This document shows positions 12,506 through 21,234 of a stretch of DNA of 64,000 nt, one piece after another (within the stretch, counting starts at the first letter, position 1; the number at the start of each line of letters is the position of its first letter). The translations under genes and the position numbers were made by a program. The notes below the pieces were generated by a model. It made no database searches. It saw nothing but the letters and a program-made list of their open reading frames with translations, and was not told where the DNA came from. This DNA comes from an uncultured Litoreibacter sp. (GTDB lineage: Bacteria > Pseudomonadota > Alphaproteobacteria > Rhodobacterales > Rhodobacteraceae): positions 186,001-250,000 of the forward strand of contig CANLOU010000003.1 of assembly GCA_947492995.1 (NCBI GenBank). The letters run 5' to 3'.

Positions 12506-14062
12506 ATGCGCATGATTGGCATTGGGCTGATGGGGTTTCTCCTCGCAGGTGTCGCCCTCCTGCTTTCGACAATGAACATCTTGGAAAAGGGACAACGCTA
12601 TGTCAGCGAACTGACACAAGGCCCGCAGCTGGTTTTTGAAGACCGGACTGCGCTGCCAGCGGCGGACGCTTTTACCGCCGTGGTCTATCGCTCCAATCCC
12701 AACCAACCTGTTATTCTTTCCGGTTTGCCCGCCTACCAGGGTGTCGCCTTCAACATGCCAATGGATGCGCGCCCAACGTCTGGATACCTCCAAATCGATG
12801 CAACATTACAAGTCCTTGAGGGCGTTGAGGGAGTGCTGCGCATTTCCATCGACAACACCCGCCGGGGCGAGATGTTGCTGCGTCCGGGCGAGGTTGGGCG
12901 CTCCTTGCAAGTTCCGCTTTCACCGACGGATTTTGCAAGGGACCAGCTGGTCGTCTCTTTCTCGCTGCAAGGCGAGGGCCCCGGCTCTCAATGCAGCACT
13001 GACGAGGGCTTTGAAGCCGTCGTCGAGATCGAGACGACCAGCGCAGTCTTTCTGACGCTGGACCGCCCGCTGGAAACGGCACGCGACCGCGTCAACGCAT
13101 GGGGCCAGATTGTACGCATCGCCTGGCCCAACTGGTTGAAGCCCGAGGAACGGGTGCGGCGTCTGGTGCTGGCCTCGCAATTTCGCCAGCGCGGCCTCGA
13201 AACCGTCATGGTCGATGGCCATTCTGCCGACGCGCTGACAACCGAAAGTCTGCGCGCTGCGTTGCGCGCCCATCCAGCTGCTGAACGCGCGGCCAGCCTG
13301 TCGGCATGGCCACGGGGGTTGGCCAACAGCGGCGTCAATGCAGGCCTGCGCCGGTTCCACCGCAAAACCATCTGGCGGGACCGGTATGACCTGCGCCAAG
13401 GCGACGCGTTCCGCGTTCCCGAGGCGCTGGACCTCAGTCTGGTCTTGGGGGGTCACATTGGCCACACGCCGTGGTCGCTGACGGTGACCTTGAATGGTCG
13501 GCTGATCCATCACCAACCCGTTGAGGTCGGGGAGACGCAGCTTGGCCTTCGCGTCGACCTGCCAAAGGACATGCAGGAAGCGGTGAATGTCATTGAGGTG
13601 ACGCTTGCGTCCAACGTTTCTGCCGAGGGCGTTTGCAACGAAGGCCCCGAACTGATCGCGGAGATGTTGCCCGCAACGCAACTGGTTGCCGGGGCCAGCA
13701 GCTATTCAGACACCCTGACGGAATTGCGCCTTGCCTTGAGCAATATCGGCACGCTTCGCGTCGGGATGCTGTCAGATTTAACCGCGGCGGACGCGCAGAC
13801 GGCAAGCATGATGTTGGCGGGCCTGCTGCCCGCCGAGGTTGCGCTGAAACCCAGCAGCACCTCCGCGCAGGTCATCGTGGTTGCTCCGCAGGACGGGGCG
13901 TTTACCCTGCCTCATTCCGAACCGATCTGGCTTGTCACGTTGGATACCGGGTCGCAGGAACTTGTCGCGCAGCCGCTTGACGGCGGGTCGCAATTGCCGC
14001 GCACCGGCATGGCCATCCTCGTCATCCCCAACGCGCTTGACCTGACAAAGGTGGCGACATGA
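12506..14062 (+). CDS. BcsB-like cellulose-synthase regulatory subunit homologue
   Basis: A 518-residue envelope protein with one N-terminal membrane segment (IGIGLMGFLLAGVALLLSTM). The rest looks like the periplasmic carbohydrate-binding modules of BcsB: repeated beta-rich units with conserved cysteines in GPGSQCSTDEGF and EGVCNEGPELI. It is clearly shorter than typical BcsB (700 residues or more), and I see no C-terminal membrane anchor. The ATG at 12506 is preferred to upstream TTG/GTG codons because CAGG lies about 8 bases before it. Its stop overlaps the start of the next gene by 4 bases (ATGA), so it is translationally coupled to the glycosyltransferase, as BcsA and BcsB are paired elsewhere. 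Confidence 0.72.
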   Translation: MRMIGIGLMGFLLAGVALLLSTMNILEKGQRYVSELTQGPQLVFEDRTALPAADAFTAVVYRSNPNQPVILSGLPAYQGVAFNMPMDARPTSGYLQIDATLQVLEGVEGVLRISIDNTRRGEMLLRPGEVGRSLQVPLSPTDFARDQLVVSFSLQGEGPGSQCSTDEGFEAVVEIETTSAVFLTLDRPLETARDRVNAWGQIVRIAWPNWLKPEERVRRLVLASQFRQRGLETVMVDGHSADALTTESLRAALRAHPAAERAASLSAWPRGLANSGVNAGLRRFHRKTIWRDRYDLRQGDAFRVPEALDLSLVLGGHIGHTPWSLTVTLNGRLIHHQPVEVGETQLGLRVDLPKDMQEAVNVIEVTLASNVSAEGVCNEGPELIAEMLPATQLVAGASSYSDTLTELRLALSNIGTLRVGMLSDLTAADAQTASMMLAGLLPAEVALKPSSTSAQVIVVAPQDGAFTLPHSEPIWLVTLDTGSQELVAQPLDGGSQLPRTGMAILVIPNALDLTKVAT

Positions 14063-15894
14063 GCGAGGCGGACGACAAGCGCGAGCAGATCAATTACATC
14101 TCCGTCGATAGCGCGCCGAAGCGCTTTGCGGGGCCGGTGTCCGAATGGCAGGCGCCGCGCATGTTGCTGCTGTTCACGGCGCTTGCCACCCTGCAGCTTT
14201 GGGCGGTCAACACCGAGCTCGCCGGGCAGGTGTTCCCAAACCATGACTACATCTTTTCCCCGCATAAAGGGCGTCACGCGATTTCGATCCGCATATTCCT
14301 GATCTCGTTCTTCATCTCCTTCGCGGCGTTCAGCAATGGCGGCCCGCAAGGCCGCACCCTGTTTGGGCTGGACATGGTGCTGACTTTCTTGGTCGGGTGC
14401 GCGGCATTTGATCTGGCCAATGCGGCGGCGGATGCTGTGATTGGCTCGTCCTTTTCGTTGCATTTCAGCGCCATCGCGTCCGGCCTGTTCGGCTTCGCGA
14501 TCTATTCGTTCAAGCTGTTGGAGCGCGGGCTGATGCCCGCCCGCATCCGGATTGAGCATATCCCTGTTAGCCAGATGCGTGCCTTCCTGCGCCTTGGGGC
14601 GACGCTGGCCATTGCCGCGGCGGTGGCCATTTGGGTCGGCTGCATGGATCTATACGTCGTTGCTGTGATGCGGCAATGGACCTTGCTTGGCGGTATTGGC
14701 CCCGGTGTTTTCCTGTTCCTGCCGGTGCTGTTTGGGCAGCTCTACCTGCTGGCGATCTATGATGTGCTGACCGCGAAGACGCCCAAATTCAACCCGCCGG
14801 TGTCGGTCATCGTGCCGGCGCATAACGAAAGCTACATTATCAAGGACACGATCAATGCGATGGACCGCGCGGCGGTGCATTACGGGGGCGAGGTCCACAT
14901 CCTCATCATGAACAACAACTCCACCGACGACACCGAAGACATTGCCCGCGACACACTGGCCGCCTGCAAAGCCGCCAAGGGGCGCGTCATCAACGTCCCC
15001 AAGCCCGGCAAGTCCAACGCGCTGAACGCAGGCCTGGACGCCTGCGAGACCGAATTTCTGGTGCGTGTGGATGCGGACACCTTGGTTGGAGAGGATAATT
15101 TCAGCCGCGCCATGCCCTACTTCACCAACCCTCAGGTGGGCGTTGTCGGCGGCGTCCCCGTCCCCCCCGGAGGTGCCCTGTTCGACCGCGCCCGCCTGCT
15201 CGAAGTGCTGGTCAAACACGGCTTCTATTCCGTGGCCATGGGCGCGGTGAACGGCGTGGTCGGCATCCCCGGCATGTTCGTGGTCTACCGGACCCATCAC
15301 CCGCGCTATCTGGGCGGCTTTGTCGAAGGCATGAATGGCGAGGACACCGACATTTCGCTGCGCATTGGCGAGCTGGGCTTTCATTCTGTCGTAGACCCAA
15401 AAATCCGCTACATCTCCGAGGTGCCGTCGTCTTACAGCCATATGCGCGAACAACGCATGCGCTGGTTTCGCTCCATCTACCACATCTCCTCGCGCTGCCG
15501 GGACCTGATCTACGGCCCCAACAAGACCCTGCGCGGCAAGGTCATTTTGCCCTATATGCTTATCAACTCCGCGCGCCGCGCAATGCTGGTGCCGCTCATC
15601 ATCTATGGCGGTTTGGAATGGGGGCTGCGGTTCAACCCCGACAGCCCGATCCTGTGGCAATCCATCATTGCGGTCACAACCGGCGCGCCCGCGATCATGG
15701 CCGTCGCGGCCTCCCTGCTGAACGGAGTGCCCAAGGGTATCGTCGCGCTGCCCGAGTACCTGATCTTCCGGGTGCTGCGCGCGTATTTCACGCTGGAGTC
15801 GATGCTCAGCATTCTGGTCGATGTGGACGGGGAGGATTTGGAGCACGTCATACGCCTGGACATTGTCCCTGACAAACCGATCCGGGTGGCGTGA
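14059..15894 (+). CDS. Processive family-2 glycosyltransferase (BcsA-like)
   Basis: A 611-residue membrane glycan synthase. N-terminal membrane helices (about residues 30-235) precede a cytosolic GT-2 domain starting at PVSVIVPAHNES. Catalytic signatures are all present: D338/D340 in VDADTL, the GEDTD motif with D429, and QRMRW at 465-469. The last is the mark of processive synthases such as cellulose and hyaluronan synthases. Further membrane helices follow near residues 495-570. I see no C-terminal PilZ domain, so direct cyclic-di-GMP control as in BcsA is not evident. With the SqdB-like enzyme and BcsB-like partner it forms a putative polysaccharide synthesis and export unit. The donor sugar is unknown. 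Confidence 0.85.
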   Translation: MSEADDKREQINYISVDSAPKRFAGPVSEWQAPRMLLLFTALATLQLWAVNTELAGQVFPNHDYIFSPHKGRHAISIRIFLISFFISFAAFSNGGPQGRTLFGLDMVLTFLVGCAAFDLANAAADAVIGSSFSLHFSAIASGLFGFAIYSFKLLERGLMPARIRIEHIPVSQMRAFLRLGATLAIAAAVAIWVGCMDLYVVAVMRQWTLLGGIGPGVFLFLPVLFGQLYLLAIYDVLTAKTPKFNPPVSVIVPAHNESYIIKDTINAMDRAAVHYGGEVHILIMNNNSTDDTEDIARDTLAACKAAKGRVINVPKPGKSNALNAGLDACETEFLVRVDADTLVGEDNFSRAMPYFTNPQVGVVGGVPVPPGGALFDRARLLEVLVKHGFYSVAMGAVNGVVGIPGMFVVYRTHHPRYLGGFVEGMNGEDTDISLRIGELGFHSVVDPKIRYISEVPSSYSHMREQRMRWFRSIYHISSRCRDLIYGPNKTLRGKVILPYMLINSARRAMLVPLIIYGGLEWGLRFNPDSPILWQSIIAVTTGAPAIMAVAASLLNGVPKGIVALPEYLIFRVLRAYFTLESMLSILVDVDGEDLEHVIRLDIVPDKPIRVA

Positions 15895-16061
15895 CCCACA
15901 GATTGCGAAGGACGTATTTCGATCGTTGGTGAACTATCGCGTATGATATGTCGGATTGTTGACGGTTTTGGTTGTTTTTCTGGTTAATGTTGCGCCCGAT
16001 CTTGGCCGTGCTACGGTGTTCGTCATTAATAGACTTTCGATTTATCTGGGGTTGGCAATTT

Positions 16062-18188
16062 ATGAACGCGATATTTTCGCAGGATGCTCGGCTTGGTCAG
16101 CTCAAGACAGTGCTGGGCAAGGACGTTTTGGTGCTGCTGCGGTTTACCGGGTCGGACCATGTGAACGAGCTGTTTGACTACAGCGTGGAGTGCCTCTCGA
16201 CCGAGCCCAATATCGACTTCGACAAGATCGTCGGCACCCATGCCTCGGTCATGATTAACAGCCAGAACAACGGGCCGCGCCATTTTGACGGCATCGTCAC
16301 GGAGGCCAAATGGGCCGGCGTCGGCGAGAATGGCAACAAATACCAACTGACGTTGAAGCCCTGGTTCTGGCTGGCCGGACGCCGCCGCAACCAGCGGATT
16401 TTCCACAATCAGACCGTGGTCCAGATCATCGAAAAGCTGCTGCAGCCCTACAGCGATCTGGGCGATCCGGCCTTGCACATAAAGCTGGTCGAGGATTACC
16501 CGGTGCTGGAATACACCGTGCAGCACCGCGAAAGCGACATGGAATTTGCCCAGCGTCTGATGGAGCGTTTTGGCATCTCCTACCACTTCCAGCACAAGGA
16601 AGGCAGCCACACGCTGGTGCTGACCGACAGCGTCGACCACCATGACGCCGTCGCGGGCGGGGACCGCGTTTACAAACCTTATGACGGCCACCACAACACG
16701 GAAGCCGAGCATTTTTGGGGCTGGTTCCCCGAGCGCCGCCTGACCACGGGCGCTATGCGGCTGACCGATTACAACTTCAAAACGCCCCATGCCGCGATGG
16801 AGACCGACCGCGTTGGCGACGCCAAATACGCGGAAGGGCAGATCGAAAGCTACGACTATCCGGGCGACTATCTGGCGCAAGGCCGGGGCAAGGATGTCGT
16901 CGGTCTGCGCACCCGTCAGGAGCGCGGTCAGGACGCGCGGCACCGCGCGGTGGGCGACTGCACCTCGCTGGGCGCGGGCATGACATTAACCTTAACGGGC
17001 GACCATGTGGACGGGGTCAAGGGCGCGGAATATGTGTGTTTGAGCGCGTCGCACAGCTACGTCTCGGACGCCTATGGCACGATGGACAGCGAGGCGCAAA
17101 AGCAGGCCAGCGACGGCTACGCCTATTCGGGCGAATATGTTTTGATGCCGGTCACCTCGCCGCTGGCGCCCGAGCGCAAAACCCACATGCCCCGCGTGCA
17201 AGGCCCGCAGACGGCCGTGGTCGTGGGCGAAGGCGAGATCGACTGCGACGAGTTTGGCCGCATCCTGGTGCATTTCCACTGGGACCTGGAGAAGGCCTAT
17301 TCCATGCGCTGCCGGGTGTCGCAGAACTGGGCCAGCAAAGGCTGGGGCGGCATGGTCATCCCGCGCATCGGGATGGAGGTCATCGTAGAGCACCTCGAAG
17401 GCGACCCCGACAAACCCATCGTGACCGGCTGCGTTTATAACGGGCACAACGATGTGCCCTATCCATTGCCCGACCATAAGACGCGCAGCACGTTCAAGAC
17501 GGACACGCACCAAGGAAGCGGCTTCAACGAGCTGCGCTTTGAGGATGAAAAAGGACGGGAAGAAGTCTACGTTCACGCCCAGTTGGATCACAACATCAAG
17601 GTTCTCAATCACCAAACAAATCGGGTAGATCGAACCAAAGTGGAATCTATCGGGGCGGCATCATTACGCGAGGTTCGCTTGGTCGATGTGCACAATATTG
17701 GCATGGATATGACGGTTAATGTTGGCACTGGGCCACATGGTGATTTCGTGCGCAAGCCGCTGACAGACAATGTTCAGGGAATTGGCTTGGCCGCCTACAA
17801 CTTTGAGCAGTCTTTTCCCGATATGAACGGCAGGGGCAATTATACTCTTAACGCGGCCTCAAATATCGCGGTATCGGCAGGAACCAACATGCATACCAAT
17901 GTCGCAGGCGAGGCGTCATTCACATACGGGGGGAGCGTCTCGCAGTCTGTACAAACCGACACACGGGAAACCACCGGCAAAAACCATTCCCAAGTTGTCG
18001 GTAGCAAGTACCGCCTTGATGCACACCAAGAAATTCATCTACGCTGTGGTGCTTCAGAGATAATTATGAAGCCAGACGGGACCATCATGATTAACGGTAA
18101 AGACCTGAAGACCATGATGTCCGGCAACATTGACGAAACCGCCGGGGGTAACATGACCCTAAAGGCCAGCAAAATCGATCTCAACTAA
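16062..18188 (+). CDS. vgrG: Type VI secretion spike protein VgrG
   Basis: A 708-residue VgrG, the trimeric needle tip of the type VI secretion system. Residues 1 to about 370 are the gp27-like base (LLRFTGSDHVNELFDYSVE, VQHRESDMEFAQRLMERFG). An OB-fold gp5-like segment follows (FGRILVHFHWD, RVSQNWASKGWGGMVIPRIG, GDPDKPIVTGCVYN). A C-terminal beta-helix/DUF2345-like tail completes it. The ATG at 16062 begins the conserved part; an in-frame start at 15972 would add an unlikely hydrophobic leader. From about base 17,580 the DNA becomes visibly AT-richer, so the tail looks exchanged together with the genes that follow. No sheath or baseplate genes are in this window, so it is an orphan vgrG island. 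Confidence 0.93.
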   Translation: MNAIFSQDARLGQLKTVLGKDVLVLLRFTGSDHVNELFDYSVECLSTEPNIDFDKIVGTHASVMINSQNNGPRHFDGIVTEAKWAGVGENGNKYQLTLKPWFWLAGRRRNQRIFHNQTVVQIIEKLLQPYSDLGDPALHIKLVEDYPVLEYTVQHRESDMEFAQRLMERFGISYHFQHKEGSHTLVLTDSVDHHDAVAGGDRVYKPYDGHHNTEAEHFWGWFPERRLTTGAMRLTDYNFKTPHAAMETDRVGDAKYAEGQIESYDYPGDYLAQGRGKDVVGLRTRQERGQDARHRAVGDCTSLGAGMTLTLTGDHVDGVKGAEYVCLSASHSYVSDAYGTMDSEAQKQASDGYAYSGEYVLMPVTSPLAPERKTHMPRVQGPQTAVVVGEGEIDCDEFGRILVHFHWDLEKAYSMRCRVSQNWASKGWGGMVIPRIGMEVIVEHLEGDPDKPIVTGCVYNGHNDVPYPLPDHKTRSTFKTDTHQGSGFNELRFEDEKGREEVYVHAQLDHNIKVLNHQTNRVDRTKVESIGAASLREVRLVDVHNIGMDMTVNVGTGPHGDFVRKPLTDNVQGIGLAAYNFEQSFPDMNGRGNYTLNAASNIAVSAGTNMHTNVAGEASFTYGGSVSQSVQTDTRETTGKNHSQVVGSKYRLDAHQEIHLRCGASEIIMKPDGTIMINGKDLKTMMSGNIDETAGGNMTLKASKIDLN

Positions 18189-18835
18189 TGACAAAAAGCA
18201 CAGGAACAGGCCGCATATTGCGACGTCTTGTCGTTGCCGCAGCCGTAATTTTATGTGGCGCCATGGGCAGCTTTGCAGAAAAGGAAGCAAAATTGATAAG
18301 CCATCTGACCCTTTATGTCGGCGAGCCTCTTCTGAGCGACGGAGGCACTGTTATCGTCGCGTCCATCCCAATTCCCGTTGATGAATGGCGCGCTCTCCAA
18401 GGCCTCAATTTAGCAGCTGAAGACCCTGAAAACCGTAAGCGTCCGTCGCTCACAGATAAGGATCGGCTGTTTGGCGTGGCGATCAATGCCCGTGCCAATG
18501 TCGTCGAGATGTACTATCCTGAGGGGGGTACATTTGGGTTTGATCTGGTGCCCAACTTCCGCAACCACACGCCAAAGGACCTACAAACGGAACGGATTCT
18601 GGTCGGATCCGGCGGCTGGACAGAATGGTCAACAAGCACCACAAGCAAATGGCCCAGCATGTCAGTCATCCATGTCAAAGGGCGCAAGGCACGAGAAGCC
18701 GACAGCCACATTGTTTCTGATAGTTTCAGCCGCATTCTAAACTTGGGCGTGTCCCGCATCGACTACGCGGGGGCGAGCGTGATGAGTCCGACCGCCGCAC
18801 AGCTATCTGAAGGAACTTTTGGAGAAGTGAAGTGA
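18188..18835 (+). CDS. Exported protein of the vgrG cassette
   Basis: A 215-residue protein of unknown family. Residues 1-30 form a signal peptide (basic RILRR, hydrophobic LVVAAAVILCGAMGSFA). The mature part has no motif I recognise. Its ATG overlaps the vgrG stop by one base (TAATG), and its stop overlaps the next gene's GTG start, so the three are translationally coupled. In type VI cassettes a periplasmic protein beside an effector is often the immunity protein; that role is possible here but not shown. Base composition is AT-richer than the vgrG base domain. Confidence 0.75.
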   Translation: MTKSTGTGRILRRLVVAAAVILCGAMGSFAEKEAKLISHLTLYVGEPLLSDGGTVIVASIPIPVDEWRALQGLNLAAEDPENRKRPSLTDKDRLFGVAINARANVVEMYYPEGGTFGFDLVPNFRNHTPKDLQTERILVGSGGWTEWSTSTTSKWPSMSVIHVKGRKAREADSHIVSDSFSRILNLGVSRIDYAGASVMSPTAAQLSEGTFGEVK

Positions 18836-19818
18836 GTGAAATCGTTTTCCACACCAGATCATTCCATCCAGACGCCAATTTCGGTGCTGGCGGCCTTGCG
18901 TTTGAGGGAGATGATCGGGGCTTCTCGTTTTCAACTGGCGTGACATCCCGCGTAAAGCACTATGTTCCAATCAATCTTCAAACTGCAACAATCGGCCCGG
19001 CCGTTTGTCTGTCTGATCCTTCCGCAAATGCCCTCGCTCACCATGTCGTAAACGCAACTGGTCAAGCGGCTGAGCAAGTTATCAACCAAATTCCGGGCGT
19101 CGAAGTTGAAATTCCTTTAGCGCCGCCAATGGCAAACGACTATTCCGAGCCACGCAAGCAGCCGCGGCATGAAGAATTCCACTCCATTACCGACTATACC
19201 GAAGACGGCGACCAGACAGCTAACATCACGATTAAATATGCTGGGAAAAATTTCGCATTTTACGGCGCAGATACGGATATTGGTCATGCCATTCTAGGCG
19301 GACCTCAATCCAACGAGGAGGCCGATGATACCAGCTCAGGATCAGTTGCGGGAGGGTGGATTCCGTATAATGGGATCGTGCCGGACCTCGATGTTACCAA
19401 CCAGCTTTATCTGATGCTGGACCGCGACAACGAAACTGCGCGGGTCCAAATGACAATGACCGGAGACGGCTTCCCCAATGCGGAGAGCTTTGTATTGGAC
19501 AGCGGTGGAGCCGTATTGGGGCTTGCCACACACATTCGTACTGGCACCGCATTGACGCAATTACCAGGTGGGCGCGCGATCCGCATGTGTATGACGCAAC
19601 TCGAAGACGTAGACTGGTCCAAGACAGACACCTTGGGATCTGGCACCACGGCGATATCGGTCTACGATTACATGTCATACAGCACCACCGAGGTGGCGGA
19701 AGGCAGCGTGGGACGATCAGGTCTTAACCGTGCACATACCGATCGTGACGCCAGTGGCAATTTCTTGCGTCAAGTGCAGGACCACATTCCCCTACCTTCA
19801 TTGCGCAACTACGAATAA
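18832..19818 (+). CDS. Unknown protein of the vgrG cassette, candidate effector
   Basis: A 328-residue protein without signal peptide or membrane segment. It starts with GTG at 18832 (GTGA overlap with the previous stop), and GGAGAA lies 6 bases upstream. I do not recognise the family. Visible features are an N-terminal FHTRSFHPDANFGAGGLAFE segment, an acidic serine-rich linker near residue 165, a C-terminal beta-rich part (RVQMTMTGDGFPNAESFVLD) and SVYDYMSYSTTE. Position behind vgrG and ahead of PAAR makes it a candidate cargo or toxin of the spike. No nuclease, lipase or peptidase motif is evident. Confidence 0.72.
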   Translation: MSEIVFHTRSFHPDANFGAGGLAFEGDDRGFSFSTGVTSRVKHYVPINLQTATIGPAVCLSDPSANALAHHVVNATGQAAEQVINQIPGVEVEIPLAPPMANDYSEPRKQPRHEEFHSITDYTEDGDQTANITIKYAGKNFAFYGADTDIGHAILGGPQSNEEADDTSSGSVAGGWIPYNGIVPDLDVTNQLYLMLDRDNETARVQMTMTGDGFPNAESFVLDSGGAVLGLATHIRTGTALTQLPGGRAIRMCMTQLEDVDWSKTDTLGSGTTAISVYDYMSYSTTEVAEGSVGRSGLNRAHTDRDASGNFLRQVQDHIPLPSLRNYE

Positions 19819-19941
19819 GTGTATGGCAGCGATGGACGTTTACAACTTCAACAGATTGCGGCCGAGGCCACCCCTATTTGTGGCATCAAATTTACTAAAC
19901 TAATATCGGCGGTCAGACGCTGGTTTGCAACGGAACAACTT

Positions 19942-20088
19942 ATGGATGAAATTGTAGATTCAGATTTTCATGACATTTTCAGGATGCGGTCTTCGGTGGT
20001 CACGTTTGGGATCGGGCTGGTTGTCGCTTTCCCATTGTCGCTATACCCTGTGTCATCCGCGCCCTGTTCCCAACGGTCGAGCCAGTAA
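19942..20088 (+). CDS. Small hypothetical protein, doubtful
   Basis: A 48-codon open frame beginning MDEIVDSDFHD, with one hydrophobic stretch (VVTFGIGLVVAFPLSLY). The frame extends upstream to a GTG at 19819, directly after the previous stop, giving 89 codons. No clear ribosome-binding site precedes either start. It may be a remnant of a larger gene between the candidate effector and PAAR. Low certainty that it is translated. Confidence 0.25.
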   Translation: MDEIVDSDFHDIFRMRSSVVTFGIGLVVAFPLSLYPVSSAPCSQRSSQ

Positions 20089-20103
20089 AGGAAAACTAAC
20101 GTT

Positions 20104-20397
20104 ATGCCAGCAGCCAGCAGATTAGGGGATATCGCATCGGGTCACGGGTGCTTTCCGCCGAGCCCGTCGATTTCGGCAAGCCCGGATGTGGACATCAACA
20201 GCATCAAGGCATTGCGCAAAGGCGACGCGGTGCTGCCGCATGGCTGCCCGAAATGCCCGCCGCATGGGCGCTCGGTGTCGGGGGGATCGCCCACCGTGTT
20301 TGTGAATGGCAAACCTTTGGCCCGCAAAGGCGACGGGATCAGCTGTGGCGGATCAATGTCAGGAGCGTCAGGCGACGTGTTTGCCGACGACAACTAG
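20104..20397 (+). CDS. PAAR-domain spike-tip protein
   Basis: A 97-residue PAAR protein that sharpens the VgrG tip and can carry effectors. It starts MPAASRLGDIASGHGC, the typical PAAR opening, and repeats the glycine-rich pattern in FVNGKPLARKGDGISCGGS. Cysteine and histidine residues able to bind the tip metal are present (H14, C16, C48, C51, H54). It has no extra C-terminal toxin domain. The codon use is GC-rich again, unlike the genes just upstream, which suggests the PAAR gene and the vgrG base are the older parts of the island. Confidence 0.88.
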   Translation: MPAASRLGDIASGHGCFPPSPSISASPDVDINSIKALRKGDAVLPHGCPKCPPHGRSVSGGSPTVFVNGKPLARKGDGISCGGSMSGASGDVFADDN

Positions 20398-21234
20398 GGC
20401 CTCAATTTCAGTGAAAATCCCGTGACTTGGGGATCACCCGCTCGTTATGGGCGTGGGTTCTATTGGGGCATGTCGGGATCGGGCCTTTAGCAGGCTATTC
20501 CCGATGAGATAGCGTAGGCCCAAACAGAGTTCCTGGGCCTTGCTGCGGCACTGAACCAAGAGCGCGAAAACATGGTCCGCATCGCTGGGTTCGCGCGCAG
20601 TTCGCCACGATACGCCGATCAAACGACAGCGGAAGCGTGACGTGCTTTGGCGCGTCGGCGGTGGGGTTTCGATCCAGCAAGTTCGGTGCAATGTTTAACT
20701 TGTGATGACTGTCCGTCGTCATCTTGGGTTTGCCTGTCCTGATGTCCGATATGCCGTTCTGACGTTCTGACGTATCAATCGACCAACGCGGCGACGCCCC
20801 ACTTTCTGATCTCTGTCTGCGACAGGCGGGGCGGCTGCGGAGCGCAGGTAGATCGCGTGCGCTGACACAAAAGACATCGCATAGATGGTTGGCCTTTTGT
20901 AGAATTTCCCTTTCCATAATTGCGGAATTCGTCCGTCTGTTTCAGGCTCAGACTTCGCCTCCCTTGTTGCAGTAAATGCCATCGAAGGAGCGGCATCAAA
21001 CCGGGACAGGTCGCCTCGTTGTCCAAGAGAGATTTTAGCTCCGGCGGGTTCGTCCTCGGCCTCAAGCCCGCAGGTGCCTTCACCGGCGTCGGGGCTTGCC
21101 GCCCGTTCGCAGGCCTTGTCCAAGGGCGCCGTGTGCGTGACATGGCACTGCCAACCGGCGTTGCTGACGGCGGCAAGCGTGCCTGCGCTGTCCATGATCT
21201 GAACGATCACACCGCCATCCCCTACCCAGAGGCG
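20398..21234. other. Non-coding region with transposase debris
   Basis: This 837-base stretch between the PAAR gene and the Rieske gene contains only short, overlapping open frames that lack ribosome-binding sites. A minus-strand segment near 20640-20740 matches part of an IS3-type transposase (separate entry). I found no intact gene, terminal inverted repeats or RNA gene in the rest. Confidence 0.6.
20640..20740 (-). pseudogene. Remnant of IS3-family transposase (OrfB)
   Basis: The minus strand encodes KPKMTTDSHHKLNIAPNLLD, a phrase typical of IS3-family OrfB transposases just before the catalytic DDE core. The reading frame then decays: the expected integrase core (KWAGDITYVWT-like) is missing, and what follows is scattered over two frames. 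It is a fragment only, with no recognisable ends. It marks the border of the T6SS island as a site of past insertion. Confidence 0.55.

Noticed and set aside
16715-17440. 241-codon plus-strand frame inside vgrG
   Set aside because: Out-of-frame shadow, Arg/Gly-rich, wholly within the VgrG coding region.
20495-21210. Overlapping minus-strand frames of 140-160 codons
   Set aside because: Only a short segment matches a transposase; the rest is not protein-like and has no start signals, so it is treated as debris.
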